This document shows, in pieces, positions 16,832 to 27,358 of a DNA stretch of 64,000 nt. The translations under genes and the position numbers were made by a program. Position 1 is the first letter of the stretch; each line of letters begins with the position of its first letter. This DNA is from Arcanobacterium wilhelmae (lineage in GTDB: Bacteria; Actinomycetota; Actinomycetes; Actinomycetales; Actinomycetaceae): assembly GCF_029632765.1 (NCBI RefSeq), contig NZ_CP121247.1:1736001-1800000 (forward strand), written 5' to 3'. Below the pieces are notes generated by a model that saw only the letters and a list, made by a program, of their open reading frames with translations, had not been told where the DNA came from and searched no databases.

Positions 16832-17635
16832 CTAGAGGGCGCGCATTGCGTTCGTCAGCGCTGGCCAGTTGGCCTGGTAGATCTCACCAAACGGCTGTGC
16901 GCCAACGAAAACTCCCGCCTTGCGCACGGCTGGATCCACGAACACGAACGAGCCCGACTGCCCAAAATGCCCAAACGTTTCGGGCGAGAAATCGCTTCCC
17001 GTCCAGTGCGGGGACTTGTGGTCGCGAATCTCCAGGCCCAGCCCCCACTGGCAATCCGCGTGGCGGCCATAACCAGGCACGATCCCAGAAAGGCCCGGCA
17101 TAAACGGCGTGGTGGCACGTTCCACCAGCTCAGACGGCAGAAGCGTTGGGCTCAGGAGTTCGGCTGCAAACTTTGCCACATCGTCGGCAGAGCCGCGCGC
17201 GTCTTTCGCGATCGAACCACGCATCTGCGCCGTCGCCATGCCGAGCGGCGCGAAAAGCCGTTCCTCCATCCACGCCTGCGCACTCACACCAACCTCACGC
17301 TCGAACGCATCGGCGAGGAGGTCGTACCCGTAGTTCGTGTAGATACGCTTGGCGCCCACCCGGCCAATCGGCACCGTCGGATCCGGACCAACGCCCGAAG
17401 CGTGTGCAAGCAAATGCGCAATCGTAGAGCCCTCCGGCCCAGCGGGCGCTTCAAGCGAGAGCTGCCCCTGCGCCACGGCGATGAGAATCGCCCACGCCGC
17501 CATCGGTTTCGTGACCGAGGCCAGGGGAAATACTTGGTCCGGGTCGCCACAGATGGCCGTCACGCCTGAATCGTCAAGCGCGATATAGGCATGATCGAAG
17601 GGAAAGTTGTCGCCAGGAAGTGGTGTGGTACGCAT
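16832..17635 (-). CDS. Serine hydrolase of the beta-lactamase / class C PBP-like family
   Basis: 267 residues, shorter than class C beta-lactamases. The active-site motifs are present: SVTK (SxxK, nucleophile) near residue 41, YTNYG (YxN) near 98, and HFGQSGS near 225 in the place of the KTG/HxG triad. There is no signal peptide, so it is probably cytoplasmic, like the small esterase/peptidase members, not a penicillin-degrading enzyme. TAGAAT lies six bases before the ATG at 17635 with no ribosome binding site, so the message is likely leaderless. The substrate is unknown. Confidence 0.82.
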   Translation of the reverse strand: MRTTPLPGDNFPFDHAYIALDDSGVTAICGDPDQVFPLASVTKPMAAWAILIAVAQGQLSLEAPAGPEGSTIAHLLAHASGVGPDPTVPIGRVGAKRIYTNYGYDLLADAFEREVGVSAQAWMEERLFAPLGMATAQMRGSIAKDARGSADDVAKFAAELLSPTLLPSELVERATTPFMPGLSGIVPGYGRHADCQWGLGLEIRDHKSPHWTGSDFSPETFGHFGQSGSFVFVDPAVRKAGVFVGAQPFGEIYQANWPALTNAMRAL

Positions 17636-17765
17636 GCTGGGATTCTACCGCGGGGCGGACTGCCGACGCCGGCAGGCGACTCCGCAGGACAATTTCCATG
17701 AGTCCAGGAGCAGCCTCTACGAGAGTGATCACCCTGGCGGCGCCATCACATGGCAGACTTAGCTC

Positions 17766-18440
17766 ATGAACGAAAATCTCCCTGGGACCACTTCCCCGGC
17801 CCCCACCCCCTCACTCACTCCCGCCGGCGTGCTCGCCGAGATCGCCGGCTGGCCGAGCACACCGAACACCGGCCACAGCTCGCATACGCCTGCGGATTTC
17901 GCGGCCCTGGTCCGCGAGCGCGGCGAGGGCGCGCTATTCAAGGGGATCGACGAACGCCATCTCACAGCGTCGGCGATCGTGCTCAGCGAGGAGCTGGATC
18001 GCGTGCTACTCGTGTTCCACAAGAAGGCGCTGATGTGGTTGCAGCCGGGCGGACACCTCGAACCGACGGACGGCTCCCTGCGCGACGCCGGCCTGCGCGA
18101 GGCCCGCGAAGAGACCGGCCTGCGCGAGTTTTCGCAGGTCCTTCCAGTGCCTGCAGACATCAACGTCCATCAGCTCGGAGGCGGCTTCACCGCGTGCCGG
18201 GAGCACTGGGACGTCGGCTTTGTTGTGATCGCCTCCGCCGACGCCGATCTGGCGATTTCCGACGAGTCGGCCGGCTTGCGCTGGTTCCCAGTGGACGCGC
18301 TACCGGAGGGCACCGACGTCGGCGGGCGAGTACGCGCCGCCCTTACAGTCGCTCAAGCCGCCGAACGAAGGTATATCGATTCGATCGTCGCTGCCCGCGC
18401 CGAGGGAATGAGTAATGGGTCTGAAACGCTCGAATGGTGA
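17766..18440 (+). CDS. Nudix hydrolase
   Basis: 224 residues. The Nudix box is read as GGHLEPTDGSLRDAG then LREAREETGL; it carries the metal-binding REAREE core, with the one-residue-longer spacing and Asp in the early Glu position that is common in actinobacterial members. The first 60 residues are an extra Pro/Thr-rich and helical segment. Later strands (WDVGFVVIASAD, SAGLRWFPVDALPE) complete the fold. It probably hydrolyses a nucleoside-diphosphate derivative; the substrate is unknown. It is convergent with clpB across a shared terminator. Confidence 0.85.
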   Translation: MNENLPGTTSPAPTPSLTPAGVLAEIAGWPSTPNTGHSSHTPADFAALVRERGEGALFKGIDERHLTASAIVLSEELDRVLLVFHKKALMWLQPGGHLEPTDGSLRDAGLREAREETGLREFSQVLPVPADINVHQLGGGFTACREHWDVGFVVIASADADLAISDESAGLRWFPVDALPEGTDVGGRVRAALTVAQAAERRYIDSIVAARAEGMSNGSETLEW

Positions 18441-18476
18441 CATCACCACTCAAATCACCATTTCCTCAATGTGATC

Positions 18477-18512
18477 AGCGGCGGGTTGTTGCTTGTGCAA
18501 CAACCCGCCGCT
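18477..18512. terminator. Shared terminator between the Nudix gene and clpB
   Basis: A perfect 16-base stem (18477-18492 with 18497-18512) with a TTGT loop, located between the convergent stops at 18440 and 18519. Confidence 0.85.
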
Positions 18513-18518
18513 TCCATT

Positions 18519-21164
<2,646 letters not shown>

Positions 21165-21236
21165 GGATTCCTCCAAAATTTTCCCCGCGCTTCCCGCGCG
21201 GATTCATGCTTATCCGTTCTTCCGAACGCTTCTGAA

Positions 21237-21257
21237 CTTGAGTGTATTCCGCTCAAG
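21237..21257. promoter_or_regulatory. HAIR operator for HspR at clpB
   Basis: CTTGAGT, 7 bases, GCTCAAG: one mismatch from the HspR-associated inverted repeat CTTGAGT-N7-ACTCAAG. It overlaps the clpB -10 box and spacer, so bound HspR should block the promoter. Confidence 0.88.
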
Positions 21258-21269
21258 AAAAGATGTAAA
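21241..21269 (-). promoter_or_regulatory. clpB promoter
   Basis: On the minus strand TTTACA (21264-21269), 17 bases, TACACT (21241-21246). The HAIR site lies across the spacer and -10. Confidence 0.7.
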
Positions 21270-21361
21270 GACCCAATTCAGCGAAGTTGCGGGCGTATCG
21301 TGTGTCACCCCTCGAGCCACGCTGATATCGAAGCACAGAAGAAATGCGATCATGAACACTC

Positions 21362-21394
21362 TTGCACTCTAGTGCATTTTTGCACTAGAGTGCA
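21362..21394 (+). promoter_or_regulatory. Palindromic operator-promoter of the TetR gene
   Basis: Two 14-base arms, TGCACTCTAGTGCA (21363-21376) and TGCACTAGAGTGCA (21381-21394), form a perfect inverted repeat, and each arm is itself a near palindrome. TTGCAC (21362-21367) and TAGAGT (21386-21391), 18 bases apart, lie inside it. Transcription would begin at or next to the ATG at 21399. Confidence 0.75.
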
Positions 21395-21398
21395 GATC

Positions 21399-22037
21399 AT
21401 GGATCGCAGGACACATAGCGCGGCGGCAGAAATGCTGAAGAACACTCAGCCCGCGGATCACCCGTGGCACGAGGAAAAGTTCCTTGCCCGGCGTCGGGAA
21501 ATCTCTCGCGCCGCAGTGAACCTCGCCGAGGAAACCCAATCGGTGGAAGCCGTATCGGTGGAGGAGATCGCCAAGGAGGCAGGGATCTCTCGGCGCACGT
21601 TCTTCAACTACCTCCCCTCGAAGATGGCGGCACTGCTCCTTCCTTACTTCATCGTGCGTTCAACCTACATGGGGATCGCAATTAGCCAGCCTGAGGAAGC
21701 TTCGGCACTTGAGGCCGTGCGGGCCGGCATCGAAGGGGCGATCGCACACGCGGACGATTTCGAGCTCGCCGCACGCTCCGAGCGGGTGTTGGCGTCGTTC
21801 GTTCACGCCGCAGGTTCCGGGGGCGAAATTCCCAACGCCGAGGCAACACAGTCGCATCTGCGAGCGCTCGAGGAAAACCTCGCAAAACGCGAGGGCGGGG
21901 AGAGCCCAATCGAGCTTTCTCTCATCATGTCGCTCGGCGATCACATCCTTCGCCTCGCACTCCGATCACATCTTGATGAGCGAGGGAAAAGCCCGTCGGA
22001 GGTCGTCGAGGAGGCATTCCTTTTCCTTGGGCGTTAG
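21399..22037 (+). CDS. TetR-family transcriptional regulator
   Basis: 212 residues from the ATG at 21399. The N-terminal helix-turn-helix is clear: RREISRAAVNLAEE, then VSVEEIAKEAGISRRTFFNYLPSK. The ligand domain is helical. There is no ribosome binding site and the operator ends four bases before the ATG, so the message looks leaderless and autorepressed. It sits 146 bases upstream of a drug-efflux MFS gene in the same direction, the usual arrangement for a local efflux regulator. Confidence 0.9.
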   Translation: MDRRTHSAAAEMLKNTQPADHPWHEEKFLARRREISRAAVNLAEETQSVEAVSVEEIAKEAGISRRTFFNYLPSKMAALLLPYFIVRSTYMGIAISQPEEASALEAVRAGIEGAIAHADDFELAARSERVLASFVHAAGSGGEIPNAEATQSHLRALEENLAKREGGESPIELSLIMSLGDHILRLALRSHLDERGKSPSEVVEEAFLFLGR

Positions 22038-22183
22038 GTTCCCGTCTCTTTCCGAGAATCGCAGTGAAGAATGCGGTTCAGCGAAACTTTCACATCGGTC
22101 CACAGCCGTCATCACACCGGCAATCACACACTTCTCCCCTGCTCGATTCGCTACAACAACGAAGCGTCAGGGCGCGTTAAAGA

Positions 22184-23902
22184 ATGGATACGCACATGAC
22201 AGTCAAAAATCCGTGGCAAGCCCTCGCAACTGTGGTTCTCGGGGTGAGCCTGATCGTACTCGACGGCACGGTCACCTCGGTTTCGTTGCCGACGATCATT
22301 GCCGATCTCGGGCTCACACTCACTCAGGCACAGTGGGTCTCTTCCCTGTACACAGTGGTGTTCGCGGCCCTGCTTCTCCCTCTGGGCACGCTGGGTGATC
22401 GGATCGGGCGTAAAAAGATTTTCATCGCCGGGTTGCTCGTGTTCGCGGCGGCATCTGCGATGGCCGCAGCCTCGCGTACACCTGGTTTGCTGATCGCCGC
22501 GCGCGGGCTGCAGGGAATCGGCGGAGCGCTGGTACTTCCGTCTACCCTCTCCACGATCAACGCGATCTTCCGCGGCAAAGAACGCGCCACCGCATTCGGT
22601 ATCTGGGGCGCAGCGATGGCAGGCATGGCCGCGATCGGCCCGCTGCTCGGCGGCTGGCTGACCACCGATTTCACCTGGCCATGGATCTTCCTCATCAACG
22701 TGCCGATTGTGCTTGTACTCGCACCGTGGGCGATGTGGGTTCTTCCGGAGAATAAGGGCGAGCGTGAACCACTCCATATCGGCGGAGCATTGCTTTCCAC
22801 TGTGGCGTTCGCGCTGATCGTTTTCGGCCTGATCGAGGCGACCACCTACGGCTGGTTCACACCCAAGCAGACCCCATCGTTCGGCTCATTCACCTGGACT
22901 GACGCGATCTCCTTCTCAACGGCGGCACTGATCCTTGGGGTCGTCATGCTTGTCGCTTTCGTCATGAACCAAGTGGCCCGCAAGGGCGCGGGCATGCATG
23001 TGCTCCTCGATTTCTCCCTGTTTCGGATCCCTACGTTCTTCCGCGGAAACGTTGCGGCAATGACCGTTGCCACCGGCGAGTTCGGGATCCTCTTCGCTCT
23101 ACCTCTCTTCCTGGTGAACGTTCTCGACCTGAGCACAATGCAGTCGGGCTGGATGCTCGCCTCTCTTGCGGTTGGTGCAATCGTCTCTGGTGGCGCGGCC
23201 CGTCACATGGCTCATGCGATCGGCGCAGTGGCGACGGTCGCGCTCGGCCTCGCCATCGAGGTGATTGGCATTGGGGTGACGGCGCTCCTCATCTCTCCCA
23301 CAATCTCGTCCACACTGCTTGCCATCATGCTTGCGTTCTACGGATTCGGCACCGGCCTGGCGTCTGCTCAGCTCGCTTCTGTCGTCCTGGAGGACGTGCC
23401 GGTGGAAAGCTCAGGAATGGGCTCGGCGACCCAATCCACATTCCGCCAGATCGGCTCCGCGATCGGTGTGGCGCTCGCCGGAACCGCGATGGCCGCAAGC
23501 CTAGAAGCAAACCTTCCCGGAAAACTTGAAGGAGCAGGGGTGCCCTCGCAGGCCGTGGACGGCATGACTCAGGCGACGATCGATTCGGCCGGCGGAGCCA
23601 TGGCAGCCCTCGCCAAGGGAAACGCTACGATTCTGGACGTCCTGCACGCAGCTTTTGCAAACGCACAGGTGGCGGTGATGCTCACGTGTGGAGCTTTCCT
23701 CCTCGTCGGTTTCATCGCCTCGATCTTCCTCCTCAAGGCAGATCGCGCATCGAAGGCTGAGCGGATCCATTCCGCACAGCAGCATCTGACTACCAACACA
23801 ACCAGCGAAATAACGGACGCTCACAACACCGAGCTTGAAACCCACCAGGCGTTCCATGGCGCGCATCACAGCAAAGAGCGTTCGTACAGGCTGGACGCAT
23901 AA
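22184..23902 (+). CDS. MFS drug:proton antiporter, DHA2 (14-helix) family
   Basis: 572 residues. Family marks are motif A LGDRIGRKK, the early LDGTVTSVSLPTI, motif C-like GPLLGGWL, and 14 predicted helices, as in EmrB/QacA exporters. The last 45 residues are an unusual polar, His-rich tail (ETHQAFHGAHHSKERS). It likely exports cationic or hydrophobic drugs and is probably controlled by the adjacent TetR regulator. The start may be 22184 or the ATG at 22196; neither has a strong ribosome binding site. Confidence 0.88.
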   Translation: MDTHMTVKNPWQALATVVLGVSLIVLDGTVTSVSLPTIIADLGLTLTQAQWVSSLYTVVFAALLLPLGTLGDRIGRKKIFIAGLLVFAAASAMAAASRTPGLLIAARGLQGIGGALVLPSTLSTINAIFRGKERATAFGIWGAAMAGMAAIGPLLGGWLTTDFTWPWIFLINVPIVLVLAPWAMWVLPENKGEREPLHIGGALLSTVAFALIVFGLIEATTYGWFTPKQTPSFGSFTWTDAISFSTAALILGVVMLVAFVMNQVARKGAGMHVLLDFSLFRIPTFFRGNVAAMTVATGEFGILFALPLFLVNVLDLSTMQSGWMLASLAVGAIVSGGAARHMAHAIGAVATVALGLAIEVIGIGVTALLISPTISSTLLAIMLAFYGFGTGLASAQLASVVLEDVPVESSGMGSATQSTFRQIGSAIGVALAGTAMAASLEANLPGKLEGAGVPSQAVDGMTQATIDSAGGAMAALAKGNATILDVLHAAFANAQVAVMLTCGAFLLVGFIASIFLLKADRASKAERIHSAQQHLTTNTTSEITDAHNTELETHQAFHGAHHSKERSYRLDA

Positions 23903-23942
23903 TTGACAGCCTTTTCCACCTGCGGCGCGATGAAGTGCGTTA

Positions 23943-24220
23943 GCACCTGCGGACACCCCGACCACCTCAACCACCGCGACATCGTCGAAGCAGACCTCGT
24001 CAGCCGCTCCTGCAACGTCAAACGCGCCTGAGGGTGAGCAGCAAGGTCAAGCACCCACGGGCGAGCGGCGCGCCCGATCGCACCGACGGCATAACACAGG
24101 CCTTCGTCGTCGCTGGCCTACACGGACGCGTCAAATCTCGGCTTGATGGGAATCGCAATGCTTAGCGTCACTGCTGGTGCCGCTATTGCGATCAACCGCC
24201 GGGCTAAGGACAACGCCTAG
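23943..24220 (+). pseudogene. Decayed C-terminus of a wall-anchored surface protein
   Basis: One frame from 23943 reads a Pro/Thr/Ser stalk (APADTPTTSTTATSS then KQTSSAAPATSNAPEG); a second frame from 24113 reads LAYTDASNLGLMGIAMLSV, a hydrophobic stretch and INRRAKDNA, ending in TAG at 24218. That is a sorting signal like LAYTGASNVGAMSM of the next gene, with the key Gly changed to Asp, and is cut off from its stalk by a frame change and a TAA. No N-terminal part remains. Confidence 0.75.
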
Positions 24221-24241
24221 TCAATCACCGGATCGGACACT

Positions 24242-24277
24242 GGGGGCGGGGTTGGTTTTCACACCAACCCCGCCCCC
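24242..24277 (+). terminator. Terminator after the surface-protein relic
   Basis: A perfect 15-base GC-rich stem (24242-24256 with 24263-24277), six-base loop, followed by GTTTTGC. It marks the end of the relic's former transcript and isolates the CAP gene downstream. Confidence 0.85.
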
Positions 24278-24450
24278 GTTTTGCATATTTCCACCCTAAT
24301 GTCACAAACGACACGCCGAAAACGTCCACAATTTCCGCCTATCCATTGACTACTTCTGTTTATCCTGGGACGATTGTGGAGTATGTGACAGCAGTGACCT
24401 CACACAATCACACGCACACAATAAGACGATAACGAATCAAGGATAAGTAA
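24278..24450. promoter_or_regulatory. Upstream region of the first CAP-domain gene
   Basis: An AT-richer leader with a TTGACT near 24346 that may be the -35; no good -10 at 17 bases was found. AAGGA lies eight bases before the ATG at 24451. Confidence 0.35.
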
Positions 24451-26982
24451 ATGGCACGGACAAAAACCTTGACCACTGCGGCCGCCCTGGGCGCCGGCGT
24501 CGCGATGCTCGCACCGCTCGCGGCGCAAGCCGCACCCACAGCAGACAGCACAGGAAAGCTTCCGGTGGTGAACCCCTCACCGTCGAAGGCGCCGAACACT
24601 TCCAATCCCACGGCATCCACGACCACCGCCACGGAAACCGCACAACCCGTCGCATCGCCGTCGGCGGAACCGACACCCGAGCACCCCCTCACCCGTGCCG
24701 AGCTCGAGAAGGCGCTTGAGGAAGCGCAGGTCGCGCAGGCCGCAGCCCAGTCACGGTACGACGCCGCCGTCGCAGCAAACGAGAAAGCCCAGGCAGACGC
24801 CGACACGGCTCGCGAGGCCCTGACCGTCGCAAAGGAAAACCGAGATACCCTTGCCGCCCGCGTCCCCACCGATGAAGCCCTTGCTGCCGCACAGAAAGCC
24901 GCCGACGACGCACAGGCAGCGCTCAAGGCGAAGCAAGCCAAACTCGCCGACGCCGTCGCGAAGGCAGACGACACCAAGAAACTCGCACAGGCGGCCGAAA
25001 AAGAACAGAACACGCTCGCGGATTTGACGAATGCGAAAGCGGCTGCCGAGAAGGCCGCTACAGCAGCGAAAGCCGACGCTGCGAAAGCACAGGCTGCCGC
25101 CGACACTGCGAAGGCCACGATGGACGCGGCTGCCGACGCCGCCGACGTCGCCAAAGCTGCAATGAACGACGCCACCGCGAAGGCTGGCCCGAACGCGGGC
25201 AGCGCCGCCGTGAGCGCCGTGGCAGTGGAGGAAGCGAAGAAGCAGGTTACGGCCGCACAGGCGGCGCTTGACGCTTCGAAGGCCGCCGCCCAGGCTCAGC
25301 TCGCGAAGGGCTCACTCGGCTTCTTCCAGGAGCGCGCGAAGGCAGGCATCAACTCGGCGTCCCAGGCCGTGAAGGTACTCACGCAAGATACGACCTCAAA
25401 AACGGATGGCACCTCGATGCTGCAGTTTACCCGCATCGGCAAAGCGGGCGATGCCACGTCGCTGGAGAATATGCGCAAGGCGTTCGAACTGATCGAACGA
25501 ACGAACGCGAAACGTGTGGCAGGCGGTGGCCGTGCGGGAGAAAACTTACAGCCACTCCTCGTCGATGATTACTTGACAGCACTGTCCCAACTCAACGCAA
25601 ACTGGTCCAACAACCATCGCTGGGATCATGCGTTCCCACGCGCGTGGAAGGGTACGGAGAATCTCTCGCGCATGCAGCCAGATCCGGAAGGCGCGGTGAA
25701 CTATTGGTATGACCGCGAGAAGGCGATCTACAACGCGATGCCGAATAAGGCCTCGCTCAATCGGCAAAGCTTCCTGGAGATTTACCGTTCCTCCCGCGAT
25801 TTTTGGAAGATCGGCCACTACCTGAACATTGTTGATCCGACGCACACCGCGACGGGCGCGGGCTACTCCGGCAATTCCTCGAAGCACATCATGGGGATCA
25901 ACAACGGCCAGTCCTCCTCCGCTGTGCCGCTTTCGCAGTACAAGAAGGAGTTCGAGGCGTACTATTCGCGCGTGACGGACGCTGCGAGGAACGGCTCGGC
26001 TGCCGCTCGCGATGCGCTCGCGACGGCGAAGAAGGCTCTTGCAAACACACAGGCTGGCACGACGCCTGAGAGTGTGGCGTTGGAGCGTGCGCGTGCGGCT
26101 TTCACCGACGCTGTGGCGAAGCGAGAGGCCGCCGCTGCGGAATGGAAGGAAGCGGACGCCGCGGCGAAGGCAGCAGCACAGAAGGCTGACGTTGCGGCGG
26201 CGAATGCACAGAAGGCCGCCGCTGCCGTGACGGCGCAGGCGAAGGTTGCGCGTGAGGCGACGGCCGCCGCGGATGCTGCGGCTGCGGCCGCTGGCGACGT
26301 CGAGGCGTATCTTCTTCCGCTTCGTCTCGAGCTGACGAAGGCGAACGACCAGCTCGCGGCGTTGCAGAAGGCTGTGGCCGATGCGAAGGCTGCGGATGCG
26401 GAGCTGGAGCGCCGTACGACGTCGGAGGCGAATACTCGCGTGACGGCTGCAGCCGCGAAGGAGACGCTGGCGACGGCTGCGTCCGCGCTCGACGAGGCGA
26501 ACGCGGCGTTGAAGGCGGCGCGCGATGCGCTCGCAGCGGCGCCGGCCGAAGAGCCGGCAGCGTCGACGGAGCCAAGCGCCGAGCCGACGACGGAGCCGTC
26601 GGGAGAGCCAAGCGTCAAGCCGACGACAGCAGGCGCTGAATCGACGATGACAGCCACCGAACCGACCACCGAACCGACGACCAAGCCGACGGACGAGCCG
26701 ACGGGCGACGTCCAGCAGGACGAGTACGCTGCAGATCCGGAGGAAACGCCGACGTCGGAGCCAACGCCGAGCCAGACGCCTACCGGAAACGCGCCAACCA
26801 CACCAGCGCCGACTACCTCGGCGCCAGTAACGCCGGGCGCGCCGATGCGCGTGGTTCAGCCGAAGCGGGCACAGCTGGCGTACACGGGTGCATCGAATGT
26901 GGGGGCGATGTCGATGGCGGCAGTTGCCGGAGCGACCGGCTTGGGGCTGGTGGCGGTGCGCCGCCGGATGCGCCACTCGTAA
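24451..26982 (+). CDS. Wall-anchored coiled-coil protein with central CAP domain (LAYTG)
   Basis: 843 residues. Signal peptide MARTKTLTTAAALGAGVAML with cleavage near AQAAP; a Pro/Thr linker; an Ala/Lys-rich coiled coil (about 85-285); a globular block at about 286-517 beginning KGSLGFFQE; a second coiled coil (520-685); a Thr/Pro/Glu stalk; then LAYTG at about 808, a hydrophobic helix and RRRMRHS. The central block has SCP/CAP marks: a His-rich HRWDHAFPRAW, GTENLSR, WYDREKAIY and GHYLNIVDPTHTATGAGY. CAP domains in bacteria bind ligands or act in secreted stress and adhesion roles; the function here is unknown. A weak match to S-layer or phage tail coiled coils is possible but the anchor favours a surface role. 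Confidence 0.88.
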   Translation: MARTKTLTTAAALGAGVAMLAPLAAQAAPTADSTGKLPVVNPSPSKAPNTSNPTASTTTATETAQPVASPSAEPTPEHPLTRAELEKALEEAQVAQAAAQSRYDAAVAANEKAQADADTAREALTVAKENRDTLAARVPTDEALAAAQKAADDAQAALKAKQAKLADAVAKADDTKKLAQAAEKEQNTLADLTNAKAAAEKAATAAKADAAKAQAAADTAKATMDAAADAADVAKAAMNDATAKAGPNAGSAAVSAVAVEEAKKQVTAAQAALDASKAAAQAQLAKGSLGFFQERAKAGINSASQAVKVLTQDTTSKTDGTSMLQFTRIGKAGDATSLENMRKAFELIERTNAKRVAGGGRAGENLQPLLVDDYLTALSQLNANWSNNHRWDHAFPRAWKGTENLSRMQPDPEGAVNYWYDREKAIYNAMPNKASLNRQSFLEIYRSSRDFWKIGHYLNIVDPTHTATGAGYSGNSSKHIMGINNGQSSSAVPLSQYKKEFEAYYSRVTDAARNGSAAARDALATAKKALANTQAGTTPESVALERARAAFTDAVAKREAAAAEWKEADAAAKAAAQKADVAAANAQKAAAAVTAQAKVAREATAAADAAAAAAGDVEAYLLPLRLELTKANDQLAALQKAVADAKAADAELERRTTSEANTRVTAAAAKETLATAASALDEANAALKAARDALAAAPAEEPAASTEPSAEPTTEPSGEPSVKPTTAGAESTMTATEPTTEPTTKPTDEPTGDVQQDEYAADPEETPTSEPTPSQTPTGNAPTTPAPTTSAPVTPGAPMRVVQPKRAQLAYTGASNVGAMSMAAVAGATGLGLVAVRRRMRHS

Positions 26983-27005
26983 AAATCGCACACGCAATCA
27001 ACATA

Positions 27006-27039
27006 GGGAGCGGCGACTGGGAAACCAGTCGCCGCTCCC
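27006..27039 (+). terminator. Terminator after the first CAP-domain gene
   Basis: A perfect 15-base stem (27006-27020 with 27025-27039) and GAAA tetraloop, 23 bases after the stop codon. Confidence 0.85.
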
Positions 27040-27255
27040 CATGACACACTGTTTGCCCAGTTTCTTTACCTTGGAAAAGTTTGTGAATTACACCCCTCGA
27101 CCGAGCAGCCCTCCCCCACACCACACACCGCAAATGCGCACAACACACATTTCTCACCTGCGCATACGCATGAACTTCGCGCCACCCAACCATGATTGGA
27201 GCGGCTCCATTTTCGCCATCAACCTCAAACTGAACACCCAGCTTATTTCCAGCAA

Positions 27256-27284
27256 TTGACGGAGTTATTTTCAATGTTCATAAT
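27256..27284 (+). promoter_or_regulatory. Promoter of the second CAP-domain gene
   Basis: TTGACG (27256-27261), 17 bases, CATAAT (27279-27284), a good match to the housekeeping consensus. The leader would be about 68 bases. The rest of 27040-27255 holds no gene that I can support. Confidence 0.75.
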
Positions 27285-27358
27285 TGTTTGTATTGTTGCA
27301 ATTCACGCAGCAAGGTCCTGCCCGGCTTCACTCGGGCGTTAATTATGAAGGAACGCAC

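Noticed and set aside
23866..24054. Small minus-strand ORF as a transposase fragment
   Set aside because: No DDE or HTH motif; the plus strand reads a Pro/Thr stalk in line with the sorting-signal relic.
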